Shown one piece after another: positions 1 through 8,152 of a stretch of DNA of 51,348 bases (the first letter of the stretch is position 1; the number at the start of each line of letters is the position of its first letter). The notes below the pieces were generated by a model. It made no database searches. It was not told the origin of the DNA and saw nothing but the letters and a program-made list of their open reading frames with translations. The DNA comes from Ruminococcus sp. (GTDB taxonomy: Bacteria; Bacillota; Clostridia; Oscillospirales; Ruminococcaceae): NCBI GenBank assembly GCA_019417865.1, contig DYCW01000432.1, forward strand, positions 1 through 51,348, written 5' to 3'. The translations under genes and the position numbers were made by a program.

Positions 1-1
1 C

Positions 2-130
2 TATATGCTAGATTTATCAGAAATAGATGTGAATTTTATTCCTGGAGAATATAGAATATTAAAAATATATTCTATGGAAAATTTTGACGGAGCAATCGTA
101 AGTGCTAATAATTTCTCTTTCTATGAATAG
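2..130 (+). CDS. C-terminal end of an unidentified protein (5' truncated by window edge)
   Basis: An open frame enters from the left edge and stops at TAG 128-130, giving the last 42 residues. The visible part includes GEYRILK and ends SANNFSFYE. This resembles the closing beta strands of bacterial Ig-like domains, in which a 'G.YRIVK ... SN.F' pattern is common, but so short a fragment cannot prove it. It is AT-rich compared with genes further right. A hairpin terminator follows at 168-205. Function unknown. Confidence 0.55.
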   Translation, partial: YMLDLSEIDVNFIPGEYRILKIYSMENFDGAIVSANNFSFYE

Positions 131-167
131 GTGGATTTTTTGAAATAAAAATAATATTTATAGCATT

Positions 168-205
168 CAACAGGGGCATTCCTTTTCGTAGGGGTGCCCT
201 TGTTG
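168..205 (+). terminator. Hairpin terminator after the truncated first gene
   Basis: Arms 168-179 and 194-205 form a 12-bp stem with two or three G-U pairs around a 14-nt loop. T-rich sequence follows from 214. The T tract is interrupted, so this is a moderate rho-independent terminator. Confidence 0.5.
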
Positions 206-322
206 ATTACAATCATTTTTCATTTTGAACCTTTCAAAGAGATGAGAAGTGATGTTTCACCCTCTTCAAAATCGTGTCTAAGAACGCCGTATAGTGCGTC
301 GATTTTTATTTTGAAATAGCAC

Positions 323-352
323 TTTACAAAAAACGGGCTGGTATGGTATAAT
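323..352 (+). promoter_or_regulatory. Sigma-A promoter for the lipoprotein-ycxB-lepA-hemW operon
   Basis: The -35 TTTACA (323-328) and -10 TATAAT (347-352) are separated by 18 nt. A TG dinucleotide at 344-345 makes an extended -10. It lies 35 nt upstream of the first start codon. Confidence 0.7.
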
Positions 353-387
353 AAAAAAATACAAGAAAATCAGAGGAGGAACTGCAT

Positions 388-693
388 TTGAACAAATATA
401 CCTACATTTGTGGCATTCTGTTCATTTGTACGCAATTGCTAACTGGCTGTACTGATTTTTCAAAAACGGTTGTTTCGCCAAATGGGACGCATACCCTGCG
501 GATTGACTATGACTTTGCCTCCTGTCCCACTGTATATGAGGAGAAGAGCGGCTCTGATGTTTTGCTTTGGTCGTATCAAGGGGTTGGTTTTGCAGAAACA
601 ACATTTGTTTTCGTGGAATGGACAGGAGAAGATACAGCGATCCTGACGTTTGCCGACGAAAGCGTATCATTGGATTTGACAGAAGGAGCGTGA
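388..693 (+). CDS. Small lipoprotein of unknown function
   Basis: A 101-aa protein starting at TTG 388 with SD GAGGAGGA (373-380). Residues 1-21 form a signal peptide ending in a lipobox, LTGC, so the mature protein should be lipid-anchored at Cys21 on the outer face of the membrane. The rest reads as short beta-strand-rich sequence (for example SPNGTHTLRIDYDFASC). The cytosine-rich context is short enough that no family can be assigned. It is the first gene of an operon, 6 nt upstream of a YcxB-like membrane protein, which suggests the two act together at the envelope. This is inferred only from proximity. Confidence 0.75.
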   Translation: MNKYTYICGILFICTQLLTGCTDFSKTVVSPNGTHTLRIDYDFASCPTVYEEKSGSDVLLWSYQGVGFAETTFVFVEWTGEDTAILTFADESVSLDLTEGA

Positions 694-699
694 AGCAAT

Positions 700-1236
700 A
701 TGTTGGAAAACAAAACGGAAATCACCATTCCAGCGGTCATGGCGATGCAGAAAGCAATGACCAAACAAGGACAAGTTGCCCGTTTTATCATTGCAGCCCT
801 GTTTTTATGCGGTGCAATTTGGCAAGTTGGTTACATGATTGTGGTAGGAACTTTTTTTAAAAGTTATCTTTATAGTGCTTTGTTCTGTCTGCTGGTGGCT
901 GCTTTTCTTCTTGTGATGCCAATTTGGACAAACCGAAAGATTTTAAAGCAGGTCACGCAGCAGCTTTGCAACCAAGCGGCACCCTTAATCAATCACTATT
1001 ATTTTCAGCCACAGACGCTGAAAATCAAAGATGAGGGGATTACAGACGGTCGGGAATTGCAGCTGCCCTATACGGATATCACCCGATTTCTACAAGATGA
1101 TACCTATTATTTTTTCTATGTTAAATCGACAAACAGTACTTATATTCTCAAGCGAAATGCCTTTCAGCCAAATGATAACGTGCAGGTAATGGCATGTTTG
1201 CAGGAAAAGCTGGCACACTGCAAGGGCATTCGCTGA
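700..1236 (+). CDS. YcxB-like two-TM membrane protein
   Basis: A 178-aa protein with SD AGAAGGAG just upstream. Two hydrophobic segments (about residues 29-52 and 56-76) form a membrane hairpin. They are followed by a soluble C-terminal domain with the pattern of YcxB-like domains: an L-PYTDI strand near residue 122, a DDTYYFFYV strand and a final 'ILKRNAF' segment. YcxB-like proteins are widespread in Bacillota and their role is unknown. It lies between the lipoprotein (6 nt upstream) and lepA (27 nt downstream) and is probably co-transcribed with both. Confidence 0.75.
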   Translation: MLENKTEITIPAVMAMQKAMTKQGQVARFIIAALFLCGAIWQVGYMIVVGTFFKSYLYSALFCLLVAAFLLVMPIWTNRKILKQVTQQLCNQAAPLINHYYFQPQTLKIKDEGITDGRELQLPYTDITRFLQDDTYYFFYVKSTNSTYILKRNAFQPNDNVQVMACLQEKLAHCKGIR

Positions 1237-1263
1237 ATGGGATAACAAGGAGAAAACAAAATT

Positions 1264-3066
1264 ATGATGAAACAGATTCGCAATTTTTGTATTATTGCAC
1301 ACATCGACCACGGAAAATCAACTCTGGCTGACCGGATTTTAGAGCAAACCTTTACGGTGGCAAAGCGTGACATGGAAGAACAGATTCTGGACAATATGGA
1401 TATTGAACGGGAGCGTGGCATTACCATCAAAGCACGTGCTGTCCGGTTGAACTACAAGGCAAAAGACGGAAAAACCTATGTGTTCAACCTGATTGACACA
1501 CCGGGTCACGTGGACTTTAACTATGAGGTTTCCCGCAGCCTGGCAGCTTGTGAAGGTGCCATTTTGGTGGTGGATGCTTCACAGGGTATCGAGGCACAGA
1601 CGCTGGCAAATACGTATCTTGCCATTGAGCACGACTTGGAAGTTGTGCCGGTGGTGAATAAAATCGACCTGCCAGCAGCCGATCCGGAACGGGTTTGTCA
1701 GGAGATTGAAAGCGTCATTGGGATTCCAGCAATGGATGCACCGAGAATTTCGGCAAAAGAAGGTTTAAACATTGGCGAAGTGATGGAACGGATTGTCACG
1801 GATATTCCCGCTCCGAAGGGAAATCCAGATGCACCGCTGAAGGCGTTGATTTTTGACAGCTATTATGATGCCTATAAGGGCGTTGTGATTTATATTCGGG
1901 TCAAGGAGGGGACTGTAAAAGTTGGCGACACCATACGCCTTATGGCAACTGGTGCGGAATTTACGGTTGTAGAAGCTGGTTATATGGATACCAAAAGCCT
2001 GGTCAATGTCGGACAGCTTTCTGCTGGTGAGGTTGGGTATCTGTCTGCTTCGATTAAGAGCATTGGAGATACTCGTGTCGGGGATACTGTTACATTGGCA
2101 GAAAATCCATGTGACGAACCACTGCCAGGTTATCGGAAAGTCAATCCGATGGTGTTCTCCGGTATCTATCCGGCAGATGGTGCAAAGTATGGGGATCTGC
2201 GGGAAGCACTGGAAAAGCTTCAGTTGAATGATGCCTCTTTGTCCTTTGAGCCAGAAACCTCTATTGCACTGGGGTTTGGCTTCCGTTGTGGATTTTTGGG
2301 ATTGTTGCATATGGAAATCATTCAGGAACGGCTGGAGCGAGAATATAATCTGGACTTGATTACAACAGCCCCTTCTGTTATCTATCGGGTTACCATGACA
2401 AACGGCGAAGTAGAGATGATTGACAACCCGACCAACTATCCGGATCCTGCTCTGATTCAGCTGGCAGAAGAACCAATGGTAAAGGCAGAAATTCTGACAC
2501 CGCCCGATTTTGTCGGCAATGTCATGGAGCTTTGTCAAAATCGAAGAGGCGTCTTTGTGGATATGCAGTATTTGGATGATACCAGAGTTTCTTTGAAATA
2601 CAATTTGCCACTGAATGAGATTGTATATGACTTTTTTGATGTGCTGAAATCTCGAACCAGAGGCTATGCGTCCTTTGACTATGAAGTGACAGGTTATGCA
2701 GCCTCTCAGCTGGTGAAATTGGATATTCTGTTGAATGGGGATGTGATTGATGCCTTGTCCTTTATCATTCATAAGGATAAGGCATATGAACGGGCAAGAA
2801 AAATCGTGGAGAAACTGAAGGAAAATATTCCACGGCAGTTGTTTGAAGTGCCGGTACAGGCAGCCATTGGCGGAAAAATCATTGCAAGAGAAACCATTAA
2901 GGCAATGCGGAAGGACGTATTGGCAAAGTGTTATGGCGGCGACATTACGAGAAAGAAGAAGCTGTTGGAGAAACAGAAGGAAGGTAAGAAGCGAATGCGG
3001 CAGCTGGGTACGGTTGAAGTACCGCAGGAAGCATTTATGAGTGTATTGAAACTGGATGAGGAATAA
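1264..3066 (+). CDS. lepA: Elongation factor 4 (LepA), ribosome-associated GTPase
   Basis: A 600-aa translational GTPase of normal length. The start has consecutive ATGs at 1264 and 1267; either is possible. Visible motifs are the P-loop AHIDHGKST, switch I with RGITIKA, the G3 motif DTPGHVDF and the G4 motif NKIDLP. The LepA-specific C-terminal domain ends with the K-rich stretch around GGDITRKKKLLEKQ. EF-4 back-translocates stalled ribosomes and affects initiation and assembly. Its position upstream of hemW is the classic Gram-positive order (lepA-hemW), here separated by one small zinc-ribbon gene. An open frame on the opposite strand across this gene is a codon-bias shadow. Confidence 0.97.
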   Translation: MMKQIRNFCIIAHIDHGKSTLADRILEQTFTVAKRDMEEQILDNMDIERERGITIKARAVRLNYKAKDGKTYVFNLIDTPGHVDFNYEVSRSLAACEGAILVVDASQGIEAQTLANTYLAIEHDLEVVPVVNKIDLPAADPERVCQEIESVIGIPAMDAPRISAKEGLNIGEVMERIVTDIPAPKGNPDAPLKALIFDSYYDAYKGVVIYIRVKEGTVKVGDTIRLMATGAEFTVVEAGYMDTKSLVNVGQLSAGEVGYLSASIKSIGDTRVGDTVTLAENPCDEPLPGYRKVNPMVFSGIYPADGAKYGDLREALEKLQLNDASLSFEPETSIALGFGFRCGFLGLLHMEIIQERLEREYNLDLITTAPSVIYRVTMTNGEVEMIDNPTNYPDPALIQLAEEPMVKAEILTPPDFVGNVMELCQNRRGVFVDMQYLDDTRVSLKYNLPLNEIVYDFFDVLKSRTRGYASFDYEVTGYAASQLVKLDILLNGDVIDALSFIIHKDKAYERARKIVEKLKENIPRQLFEVPVQAAIGGKIIARETIKAMRKDVLAKCYGGDITRKKKLLEKQKEGKKRMRQLGTVEVPQEAFMSVLKLDEE

Positions 3067-3134
3067 AAGATACAAATGAGCCCTCATTCGACGGAGGAGC
3101 TTTGTTCCACCCTCGGAAAGGAATGGATGATATC

Positions 3135-3470
3135 ATGTCAGAAAAACAATCAATTTATGCTTGTCCGCACTGCGGCAAGAAAACGTTTAATCCTTTGACC
3201 AAGGCTTTGGCAGGCGGTATGAATACCAAAGGCCGTGTTTGTCAAGCGTGTGGCAGACGTGCTGTGAATGGTAAGGTTTCTACCATCGTTCGCACAGTAT
3301 TGATGTTAATTGCCATTGTCATTATATTTGTAACCTATTTTATAGAAAACAATAACACCAGAGCATATCTCATTATGACGGGTACCATTGTGGCTGCGTG
3401 GCTGTTGTCCATGCTGTTTGATGCATTCTTCTGTCCACTGATGAAAGTGGTGCGGAACGATGCCAGCTGA
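3135..3470 (+). CDS. Zinc-ribbon membrane protein of unknown function
   Basis: About 111 aa from ATG 3135. In-frame upstream starts exist (TTG 3102 next to GGAGGAG; ATG 3123), so the N-terminus is uncertain by up to 11 residues. The N-terminus carries CPHCGKK and CQACGRR, a zinc ribbon. Two membrane segments follow (near RTVLMLIAIVIIFVTYFI and LIMTGTIVAAWLLSMLF). A cytoplasmic zinc knuckle on two TM helices is common in small Bacillota proteins and gives no specific function. The gene lies between lepA and hemW and overlaps the hemW start by 11 nt, so translation is probably coupled. Confidence 0.75.
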   Translation: MSEKQSIYACPHCGKKTFNPLTKALAGGMNTKGRVCQACGRRAVNGKVSTIVRTVLMLIAIVIIFVTYFIENNNTRAYLIMTGTIVAAWLLSMLFDAFFCPLMKVVRNDAS

Positions 3471-4545
3471 GCAGACGCTTGGTTTATACATTCATGTCCC
3501 TTTTTGTGTGCGAAAGTGTCCCTATTGTGATTTCTATTCAGTTCCGCAGACAGAGGCACGCATGATGCAGTATACCGCAGCTCTTTGCCGCTTTTTGCAG
3601 CAGACTGAAACAAACTTGCGGGTGGATACCGTTTATTTTGGTGGCGGTACGCCGTCTTTGTTACCGCTGCCACAGTTAGAGCAGATTTTGCAGTGCATTG
3701 CCAGGCACTTTTCGCTCTGGCAGCCGGAAATCACACTGGAATGCAATCCGGCAACGGTGACAAAAGATACGCTTTCTGCTTATCGGCAGATGGGTGTCAA
3801 TCGGCTTTCCATCGGAGTACAGTCGCTTTCAGATGCACAGCTGAACCGTCTTGGACGGCTGCACAATGCAGCGGAAGCAATTGCAACGGTAGAGCAGGCA
3901 GCGGCGGTTGGCTTTGAGAATCTCTCCTGTGATGTGATGCTGGCACTGCCGCAGCAGACAGAAGACGAGTTGCAAAGTACGTTGCAGCAATTGACGGCAC
4001 TGCCGATTCAACATCTTTCTGCTTACTTGTTGAAAGTCGAGGAGGGGACACCCTATGCAAAAAGCAAATGGGTGGAGCAGCTGCCGGATGCCGATGCCGC
4101 CGCAGATTGTTACCTACAGACTGTGGAAACCTTACGGCAGTCTGGTTTCCTACAATATGAAATCTCTAACTTTGCAAAACCTGGTTATGAAAGCCGACAT
4201 AACTGTAAATATTGGCGGTGTGAGCCGTATCTTGGTTTTGGGACCTCTGCCCATTCCTGTTACGGGGGAAAGCGGTTTTTTGTGCCGTCTGATTTGCAGG
4301 CATTTTGTGAGGCGGAAACACAGCCAATTGTGATAGAGGATGAAAATCCTTGCACACAAGAGGAACGAATCATGTTAGGACTGCGGTTGTTGGAGGGCAT
4401 TCCCTGCGAATGGCTGCATCCCCAGCAGATGCAGCAGATGAAACGGTATGAAAAGGGTGGCTTGGTTCGCTTTTTCGGGAAACGGGTGGCACTGACTGCA
4501 AAGGGCTGTTTGGTGTCCAATGCAATTTTGGCAGAGATTTTATAA
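3460..4545 (+). CDS. hemW: Radical SAM heme chaperone HemW
   Basis: A 361-aa radical SAM protein. It opens with GLYIHVPFCVRKCPYCDFYS, which carries the CxxxCxxC iron-sulfur motif in the HemW form (no fourth cysteine two residues on, as in true HemN). GGGTPSLL follows, part of the SAM-binding core, then ECNP and LSIGVQS. HemW was long annotated as coproporphyrinogen oxidase but is now regarded as a heme-binding and heme-inserting protein. The start overlaps the upstream gene by 11 nt. A strong bidirectional terminator follows. Confidence 0.93.
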   Translation: MPAEQTLGLYIHVPFCVRKCPYCDFYSVPQTEARMMQYTAALCRFLQQTETNLRVDTVYFGGGTPSLLPLPQLEQILQCIARHFSLWQPEITLECNPATVTKDTLSAYRQMGVNRLSIGVQSLSDAQLNRLGRLHNAAEAIATVEQAAAVGFENLSCDVMLALPQQTEDELQSTLQQLTALPIQHLSAYLLKVEEGTPYAKSKWVEQLPDADAAADCYLQTVETLRQSGFLQYEISNFAKPGYESRHNCKYWRCEPYLGFGTSAHSCYGGKRFFVPSDLQAFCEAETQPIVIEDENPCTQEERIMLGLRLLEGIPCEWLHPQQMQQMKRYEKGGLVRFFGKRVALTAKGCLVSNAILAEIL

Positions 4546-4601
4546 TATCAAGATGACGTGTGGAAAATCCATTTTCCCTAAGAAATAGGAACGTGCATAA
4601 A

Positions 4602-4643
4602 AAAGCAGTACAGAGCGTAATTTGCCTGTACTGCTTTATTTTT
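4602..4643. terminator. Bidirectional terminator between hemW and the NUDIX gene
   Basis: A perfect 12-bp stem, 4602-4613 with 4626-4637, around a 12-nt loop. A T-rich run follows on the plus strand, and six T residues (4599-4604 read in reverse) follow on the minus strand. It separates the convergent hemW and NUDIX genes. Confidence 0.85.
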
Positions 4644-4681
4644 ATATGCATTAACATTGAGAAGCACGTGTGTGACGAGAA

Positions 4682-5185
4682 TTAGTCTTCAAACACCTGC
4701 TTGATGCTGTCATAGTGCAGGAAAATACCTTGTTCGCCATACTGTTGAATTTGTTCCAGTGTTGCAAAGGCGTATTCCATAACTTCCCGTTCCTGCGTAT
4801 GCACCGCATTGTCTGGGATGTCCAGTGTAAACCGAAAGATGTCCACAAAATAATTGTTCTTTTCCTCTGGATTCACCCGCTTATAGGAGAATACATATCC
4901 GCCTTCTGCGTTAGAAACGTCGATACCGGTTTCTTCTAAAATTTCCCGTTTTACCGCCTCTTCCGCAGATTCGCCGGCACGGACGCCGCCGCCTGGTACT
5001 TCCCAGCAGCCCGGTGCCCATTCCTTGTCCATTCTGCGGCGGGTAATCAGGTATGTGCCGTCCGGTCGACGCAGAACACCTAATACGGTCAGATGAAAAT
5101 CACCCGGTTGCATATTCCAGTCATTTCGTGCCATTGTCCTTCCGGTTTTTTGTTTGTTTTCGTCATAAATATCCCATTGTTCCAT
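4682..5185 (-). CDS. NUDIX hydrolase
   Basis: A 167-aa protein with SD AGGAGGA before its ATG. The Nudix box is complete: G-V-R-A-G-E-S-A then REILEETGI, with the catalytic EExG. The N-terminal part (EQWDIYDENKQKTGRTM) and W-E-V-P-G-G-G resemble the isopentenyl-diphosphate-isomerase-like subgroup often found in Bacillota; substrates of that subgroup are mostly unknown. It is the last gene of a three-gene minus-strand unit: TPR protein, 55-aa membrane protein, then this one after 39 nt. Substrate not predictable from sequence. Confidence 0.9.
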   Translation of the reverse strand: MEQWDIYDENKQKTGRTMARNDWNMQPGDFHLTVLGVLRRPDGTYLITRRRMDKEWAPGCWEVPGGGVRAGESAEEAVKREILEETGIDVSNAEGGYVFSYKRVNPEEKNNYFVDIFRFTLDIPDNAVHTQEREVMEYAFATLEQIQQYGEQGIFLHYDSIKQVFED

Positions 5186-5224
5186 GGTAAATCCTCCTGA
5201 TTGTACATTTGCAGAATGAGCATG

Positions 5225-5392
5225 TTATTTTTTGGCTTTCGTGTTGCTGTAAATCATGCCGCAGATGACAGCGGTTAGTATCACACCGCAGAAAATCCAG
5301 CTGCCTGCTATAAGAAATTTTTCTGGCAGAACTGCATAAATCTCTGTCAATAAAATCAGCAGGATTGGAATATATGCTGTCATCTTCATCAT
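5225..5392 (-). CDS. 55-aa two-helix membrane protein
   Basis: A short frame with ATG codons at its first, second and fourth positions. It encodes MMKMTAYIPILLILLTEIYA, a turn, then a second hydrophobic stretch (AGSWIFCGVILTAVICGMIY) and a basic tail NTKAKK. The two membrane helices, positive-inside tail and absence of internal stops between two co-directional genes (18 nt after the TPR gene, 39 nt before NUDIX) support a real gene. The SD is weak (no AGGAGG), so translation may be coupled. Family not recognised. Confidence 0.6.
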   Translation of the reverse strand: MMKMTAYIPILLILLTEIYAVLPEKFLIAGSWIFCGVILTAVICGMIYSNTKAKK

Positions 5393-5410
5393 CTCGTTTG
5401 GAAAGAGCGG

Positions 5411-6481
5411 TTACTTGGTCTGCTGAATTTTTTGAGAACGGTCTGGTTCCGGTTTCTGTTCTTTCTTTTTCGGGGAAATCTTATGCAGCAGTTCCTTCAC
5501 TTCCGGATCATTGGTCAGACCGTATACGACTAACAGATAGAACTGTGCATTGGGTAGATCTTTCTTTTCCAGTGCTTCCTTTGCAAGGGCTGCTGCGATC
5601 GAAACTACATCCTTATTGGCACCGGTCTGCATACCATACTTTTCAAAGGCAGCATTGACTTCTTTTCTGGTCGGCGGTGTAATTTTTTTCTTTGTAATGG
5701 TGTGGATGTGGTGCAACTCTGCCTGTACACCCGGATGATCGGCATAGATCAGGCTCTCATAGTAGAAGCAAACGGCACTGTCATAGTCCTTTGTTTCGAT
5801 ACAATAGTAGCCGAGGTTGCAGTAACATCTGGAGAGGGTGACCGGTGAAGTTGCAATGGAAAGAGTTTCTTTTGTGACACCCAGCAGGTCTTCCGGCTGT
5901 TTGAGTATTTTATAGCATTCTGCCATTTCAAAATAGGGATCGGTGTTGAGCGGATTGTAACGGATGGCGTCCTCCAGTACAGCGACTGCTTCTTCTGCCC
6001 GACCGAGATCCAACAGGACATAACCGTGCAGCATTACCATTGCACACAAATCAAACGGTGCACGCAGCAGTTTCTTTGATGGGCTGTAGAAGACGAGATA
6101 AAGCTGATGTTCCAGTGTATTCCGCAGACTGAGATACATCTCCTCTTCGGTTTCCCGGAAGTTAATGCAGATTTTTGTATACAGAGCTTCTGTCAGTTTC
6201 AACGCTTCTTTTGTTTTTTTCTGGTTGACCAGTTCCAATGCTTCTGCGAAGACTCTATCTATCCGTTTGCCGTCGATGTAGAGCATTTTTGCAAGGCGTT
6301 CTTTCTTTTCGTCCGGCAGAATTTCATAGGCAAGGTCTGCCATCTGGCTTTCCACTTCTTTGCCCAGTTCGGTGCCAGCATATTGTTTTACAATATGTTC
6401 CAGGTGCACCATATCGACGCTTTCTTCGCCAGTTAAGCCTTGTTTTGCTTCTGCTACGATTTCATCAATTGTTTTTGCCAT
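5411..6481 (-). CDS. TPR-repeat cytoplasmic protein
   Basis: A 356-aa protein with SD AAAGGAG upstream of its ATG. The middle contains tetratricopeptide-like helices: GYVLLDLGRAEEAVAVLEDA followed by YNPLNTDPYFEMAECYKIL, then CNLGYYCIETKDYDSAV. There is no signal peptide or TM segment. The C-terminus is lysine- and glutamine-rich and likely disordered. TPR proteins are scaffolds and no partner is indicated. It is first in an operon with a tiny membrane protein and a NUDIX hydrolase. Confidence 0.85.
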   Translation of the reverse strand: MAKTIDEIVAEAKQGLTGEESVDMVHLEHIVKQYAGTELGKEVESQMADLAYEILPDEKKERLAKMLYIDGKRIDRVFAEALELVNQKKTKEALKLTEALYTKICINFRETEEEMYLSLRNTLEHQLYLVFYSPSKKLLRAPFDLCAMVMLHGYVLLDLGRAEEAVAVLEDAIRYNPLNTDPYFEMAECYKILKQPEDLLGVTKETLSIATSPVTLSRCYCNLGYYCIETKDYDSAVCFYYESLIYADHPGVQAELHHIHTITKKKITPPTRKEVNAAFEKYGMQTGANKDVVSIAAALAKEALEKKDLPNAQFYLLVVYGLTNDPEVKELLHKISPKKKEQKPEPDRSQKIQQTK

Positions 6482-6558
6482 AGGGGGTTACTCCTTTAAC
6501 GTTTATCAAAAATTCTTTTTTTTCATGTGACCGCAGAGAATTTTTCACTGCTTTTTCT

Positions 6559-6588
6559 ATTATAGCATAATCTTGCTGTGGCTGTCAA
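6559..6588 (-). promoter_or_regulatory. Sigma-A promoter for the TPR-NUDIX operon
   Basis: Read on the minus strand: -35 TTGACA (6588-6583) and -10 TATAAT (6564-6559) with an 18-nt spacer and a TGC extended -10. It lies about 80 nt upstream of the TPR start codon. Confidence 0.8.
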
Positions 6589-6689
6589 TTGATTTTTGTG
6601 CAAAATTACGAGGGGCTGTTTGCCGTTGTTGGTTTTCTGTGCAGCGGAAAAACGCCCTGCCGTATGAATTGGTACAGCAAGGTGTTTTT

Positions 6690-7049
6690 CTATATTGTAA
6701 TAATATTTGTCTGTCCGTTCTCAAGAATTACTTTCATTCTATTATTGTCTAATGGTATAACCTTATCCACCCACATGATGGGCTCAATTCGTCCCCATTC
6801 CAGCCATTGGCTTGTGTTTGTTTCATAGGAATATTCTTGAAATGGCGGTTGTAGAAAATATAGGATTACGCCGCAGCCATACATTACCACAAAGTATTCG
6901 TCTGCATCAATAATGGCTCCATTTGGTTCACCATAAAAATCACCAATGATGATTTTAGAATGATTGCATTTGCTAATGAGATAAACGGTTTCATATGTAT
7001 GTGTAACGATGTAATTCTTGCTTTCATCTAAAACATTTTCAGAATTCAT
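6690..7049 (-). CDS. AT-rich orphan protein coupled to flavin reductase
   Basis: A 119-aa protein whose ATG overlaps the flavin reductase stop in an ATGA junction, so it is probably translated by coupling. There is no signal peptide or TM helix. Features include GDFYGEPNGAIIDADEYFVV, MYGCGVILYFLQPPFQEY and QWLEWGRIE. The style (many aromatics, short strands, AT-rich DNA) is like small proteins that travel with toxin-immunity loci, but I do not recognise the family. Base composition differs from the flanking genes, suggesting acquisition. No toxin partner is visible here. Confidence 0.7.
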   Translation of the reverse strand: MNSENVLDESKNYIVTHTYETVYLISKCNHSKIIIGDFYGEPNGAIIDADEYFVVMYGCGVILYFLQPPFQEYSYETNTSQWLEWGRIEPIMWVDKVIPLDNNRMKVILENGQTNIITI

Positions 7050-7648
7050 ATTTTTTTATTTGTCTTTGGTACACGTTTGCTTGTTTTTTTCTTTTTCCGG
7101 ACAGAGAATCCAAAATCCCCCAGCTTTCTGCCCAAGGTAAAATATTCTCCATGTGCATAGGCAAGCAGTCCCATTTGCTGCAAGTTCAATTTGCCTTTGC
7201 TGTCCACATAGCGTTCTTCCACATTGACCGCCGTGATCTCCGCCAGCATCAGCACATGTGTGCCAAGCGGCTGCGTGGTCTGGATTTTGCACTCCAAACT
7301 GACCGGACATTCTGCAATCAGCGGAGCAGCAACGGTCTGTGCCGGTTCCGGTGTAAAATGACAGGCAGCAAATTTATCAATATCCTTTCCGCTGCGGCAG
7401 CCGCAGAAATCGGTCTCTCGACATAGGGAGGAGGTGGGCAGATTGATGACAAACTCCCGCTGTTTCATCAGAATCGGATAGGAATAACGGGTTGGGCGGA
7501 CGGAAATCGAAACCATCGGCGGATGCGTGTTTAGTACACCTGTCCAGGCAATGGTGAGAATATTGGGGTGTTCCAGCGTGCCACAGCTGACCAGTACCGG
7601 CGGAACCGGTGCTAACAGAACGCTACCTTTCCAGTGTTGTTTTGACAA
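7046..7648 (-). CDS. Flavin reductase family protein (FMN-binding)
   Basis: A 200-aa protein started at TTG 7648, which has SD GGAGGG 8 nt upstream. The open frame continues upstream to 7810, but that part overlaps the promoter. The fold signature of the flavin reductase / NtaB-like split-barrel family is visible: NILTIAWTGVLNTHPPMVSI, FVINLPT, DFCGCRSGKDIDKF, ECPVSLECK, then LLAYAHGEYFTLGR and GDFGFSVRKKK. Such proteins bind FMN and reduce flavins or act as hydroxylase partners. The C-terminus after RKKKK is longer than usual by about a dozen basic residues, ending in the ATGA overlap with the orphan gene. Confidence 0.88.
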   Translation of the reverse strand: MSKQHWKGSVLLAPVPPVLVSCGTLEHPNILTIAWTGVLNTHPPMVSISVRPTRYSYPILMKQREFVINLPTSSLCRETDFCGCRSGKDIDKFAACHFTPEPAQTVAAPLIAECPVSLECKIQTTQPLGTHVLMLAEITAVNVEERYVDSKGKLNLQQMGLLAYAHGEYFTLGRKLGDFGFSVRKKKKTSKRVPKTNKKI

Positions 7649-7760
7649 GAGCAGATCCCTCCGTTTTGTATTGCAGAAAAGCATCTGTATTTGTTTCCTC
7701 ATAAGAACCAATTCGCTTTTCCAGTTGACAGCAGATGCTGCCGATGTAGGATGTATTTTG

Positions 7761-7789
7761 ATGATAACATATTTCTCGAAATCTGTCAA
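7761..7789 (-). promoter_or_regulatory. Promoter for the flavin reductase gene
   Basis: Minus strand -35 TTGACA (7789-7784) and -10 TATCAT (7766-7761), 17-nt spacer. The transcript would start near 7754, which rules out translation starts upstream of it and supports the TTG start at 7648. Confidence 0.75.
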
Positions 7790-7799
7790 TTCTTTTTTC

Positions 7800-8108
7800 A
7801 CGGAAATCAATTTTTAAATGATGGTTTAAATTCTACGCCACAGGCGTCTGCGGTCAAGCTGCCACCTTTGCAAAGCAAACGAGTTGAAATCGGTCAATGG
7901 ATGAGGAACAAGATACCGCTGTCCGCCATCTAAAAAAACAAAACGGTACGAAATGCAGAAATTTCGTGTCGTTAGACTGCAAATTGAGGTACAGAACAGG
8001 GCGGACAGCGGTCACAGGCAGACAGCGTAGCGAATCTGCCGGACGATTCGGACAAGTTTTCCAAAAAAATCCGAAAATGGATTTCCGTGATTCTTTTTTG
8101 ATTATGGA
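7800..8108. other. Gene-free region with inverted repeats
   Basis: No convincing gene. It contains a perfect 13-bp inverted repeat, 7915-7927 with 8000-8012. This encloses a smaller hairpin built on ACGAAAT / ATTTCGT near 7945-7965, a palindrome CTTTGCAAAG near 7866, and another short hairpin near 8070. A 71-codon frame (7897-8112) crosses it but has no SD and low-complexity basic sequence. It may be a structured intergenic repeat or the scar of a small element. Confidence 0.5.
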
Positions 8109-8137
8109 TTGACGAAATCTGTCATATCTGTTATAAT
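8109..8137 (+). promoter_or_regulatory. Sigma-A promoter for the acetylesterase gene
   Basis: TTGACG (8109-8114), 17-nt spacer, TATAAT (8132-8137). The predicted transcript begins near 8144. Confidence 0.8.
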
Positions 8138-8152
8138 AAAGGCAGGCGTTTG

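Noticed and set aside
1765..3087. 440-codon open frame antisense to lepA
   Set aside because: Shadow frame caused by codon bias of lepA; no SD, no recognisable domain, very Cys/His/Gln-rich.
3460..4545. Oxygen-independent coproporphyrinogen oxidase (HemN)
   Set aside because: The fourth cysteine of the HemN CxxxCxxCxC motif is missing (CDFYS instead), and it sits after lepA as HemW does.
7897..8112. 71-codon frame in the gap before the acetylesterase
   Set aside because: No SD, composition unlike a protein, and it runs across inverted repeats and into the promoter.
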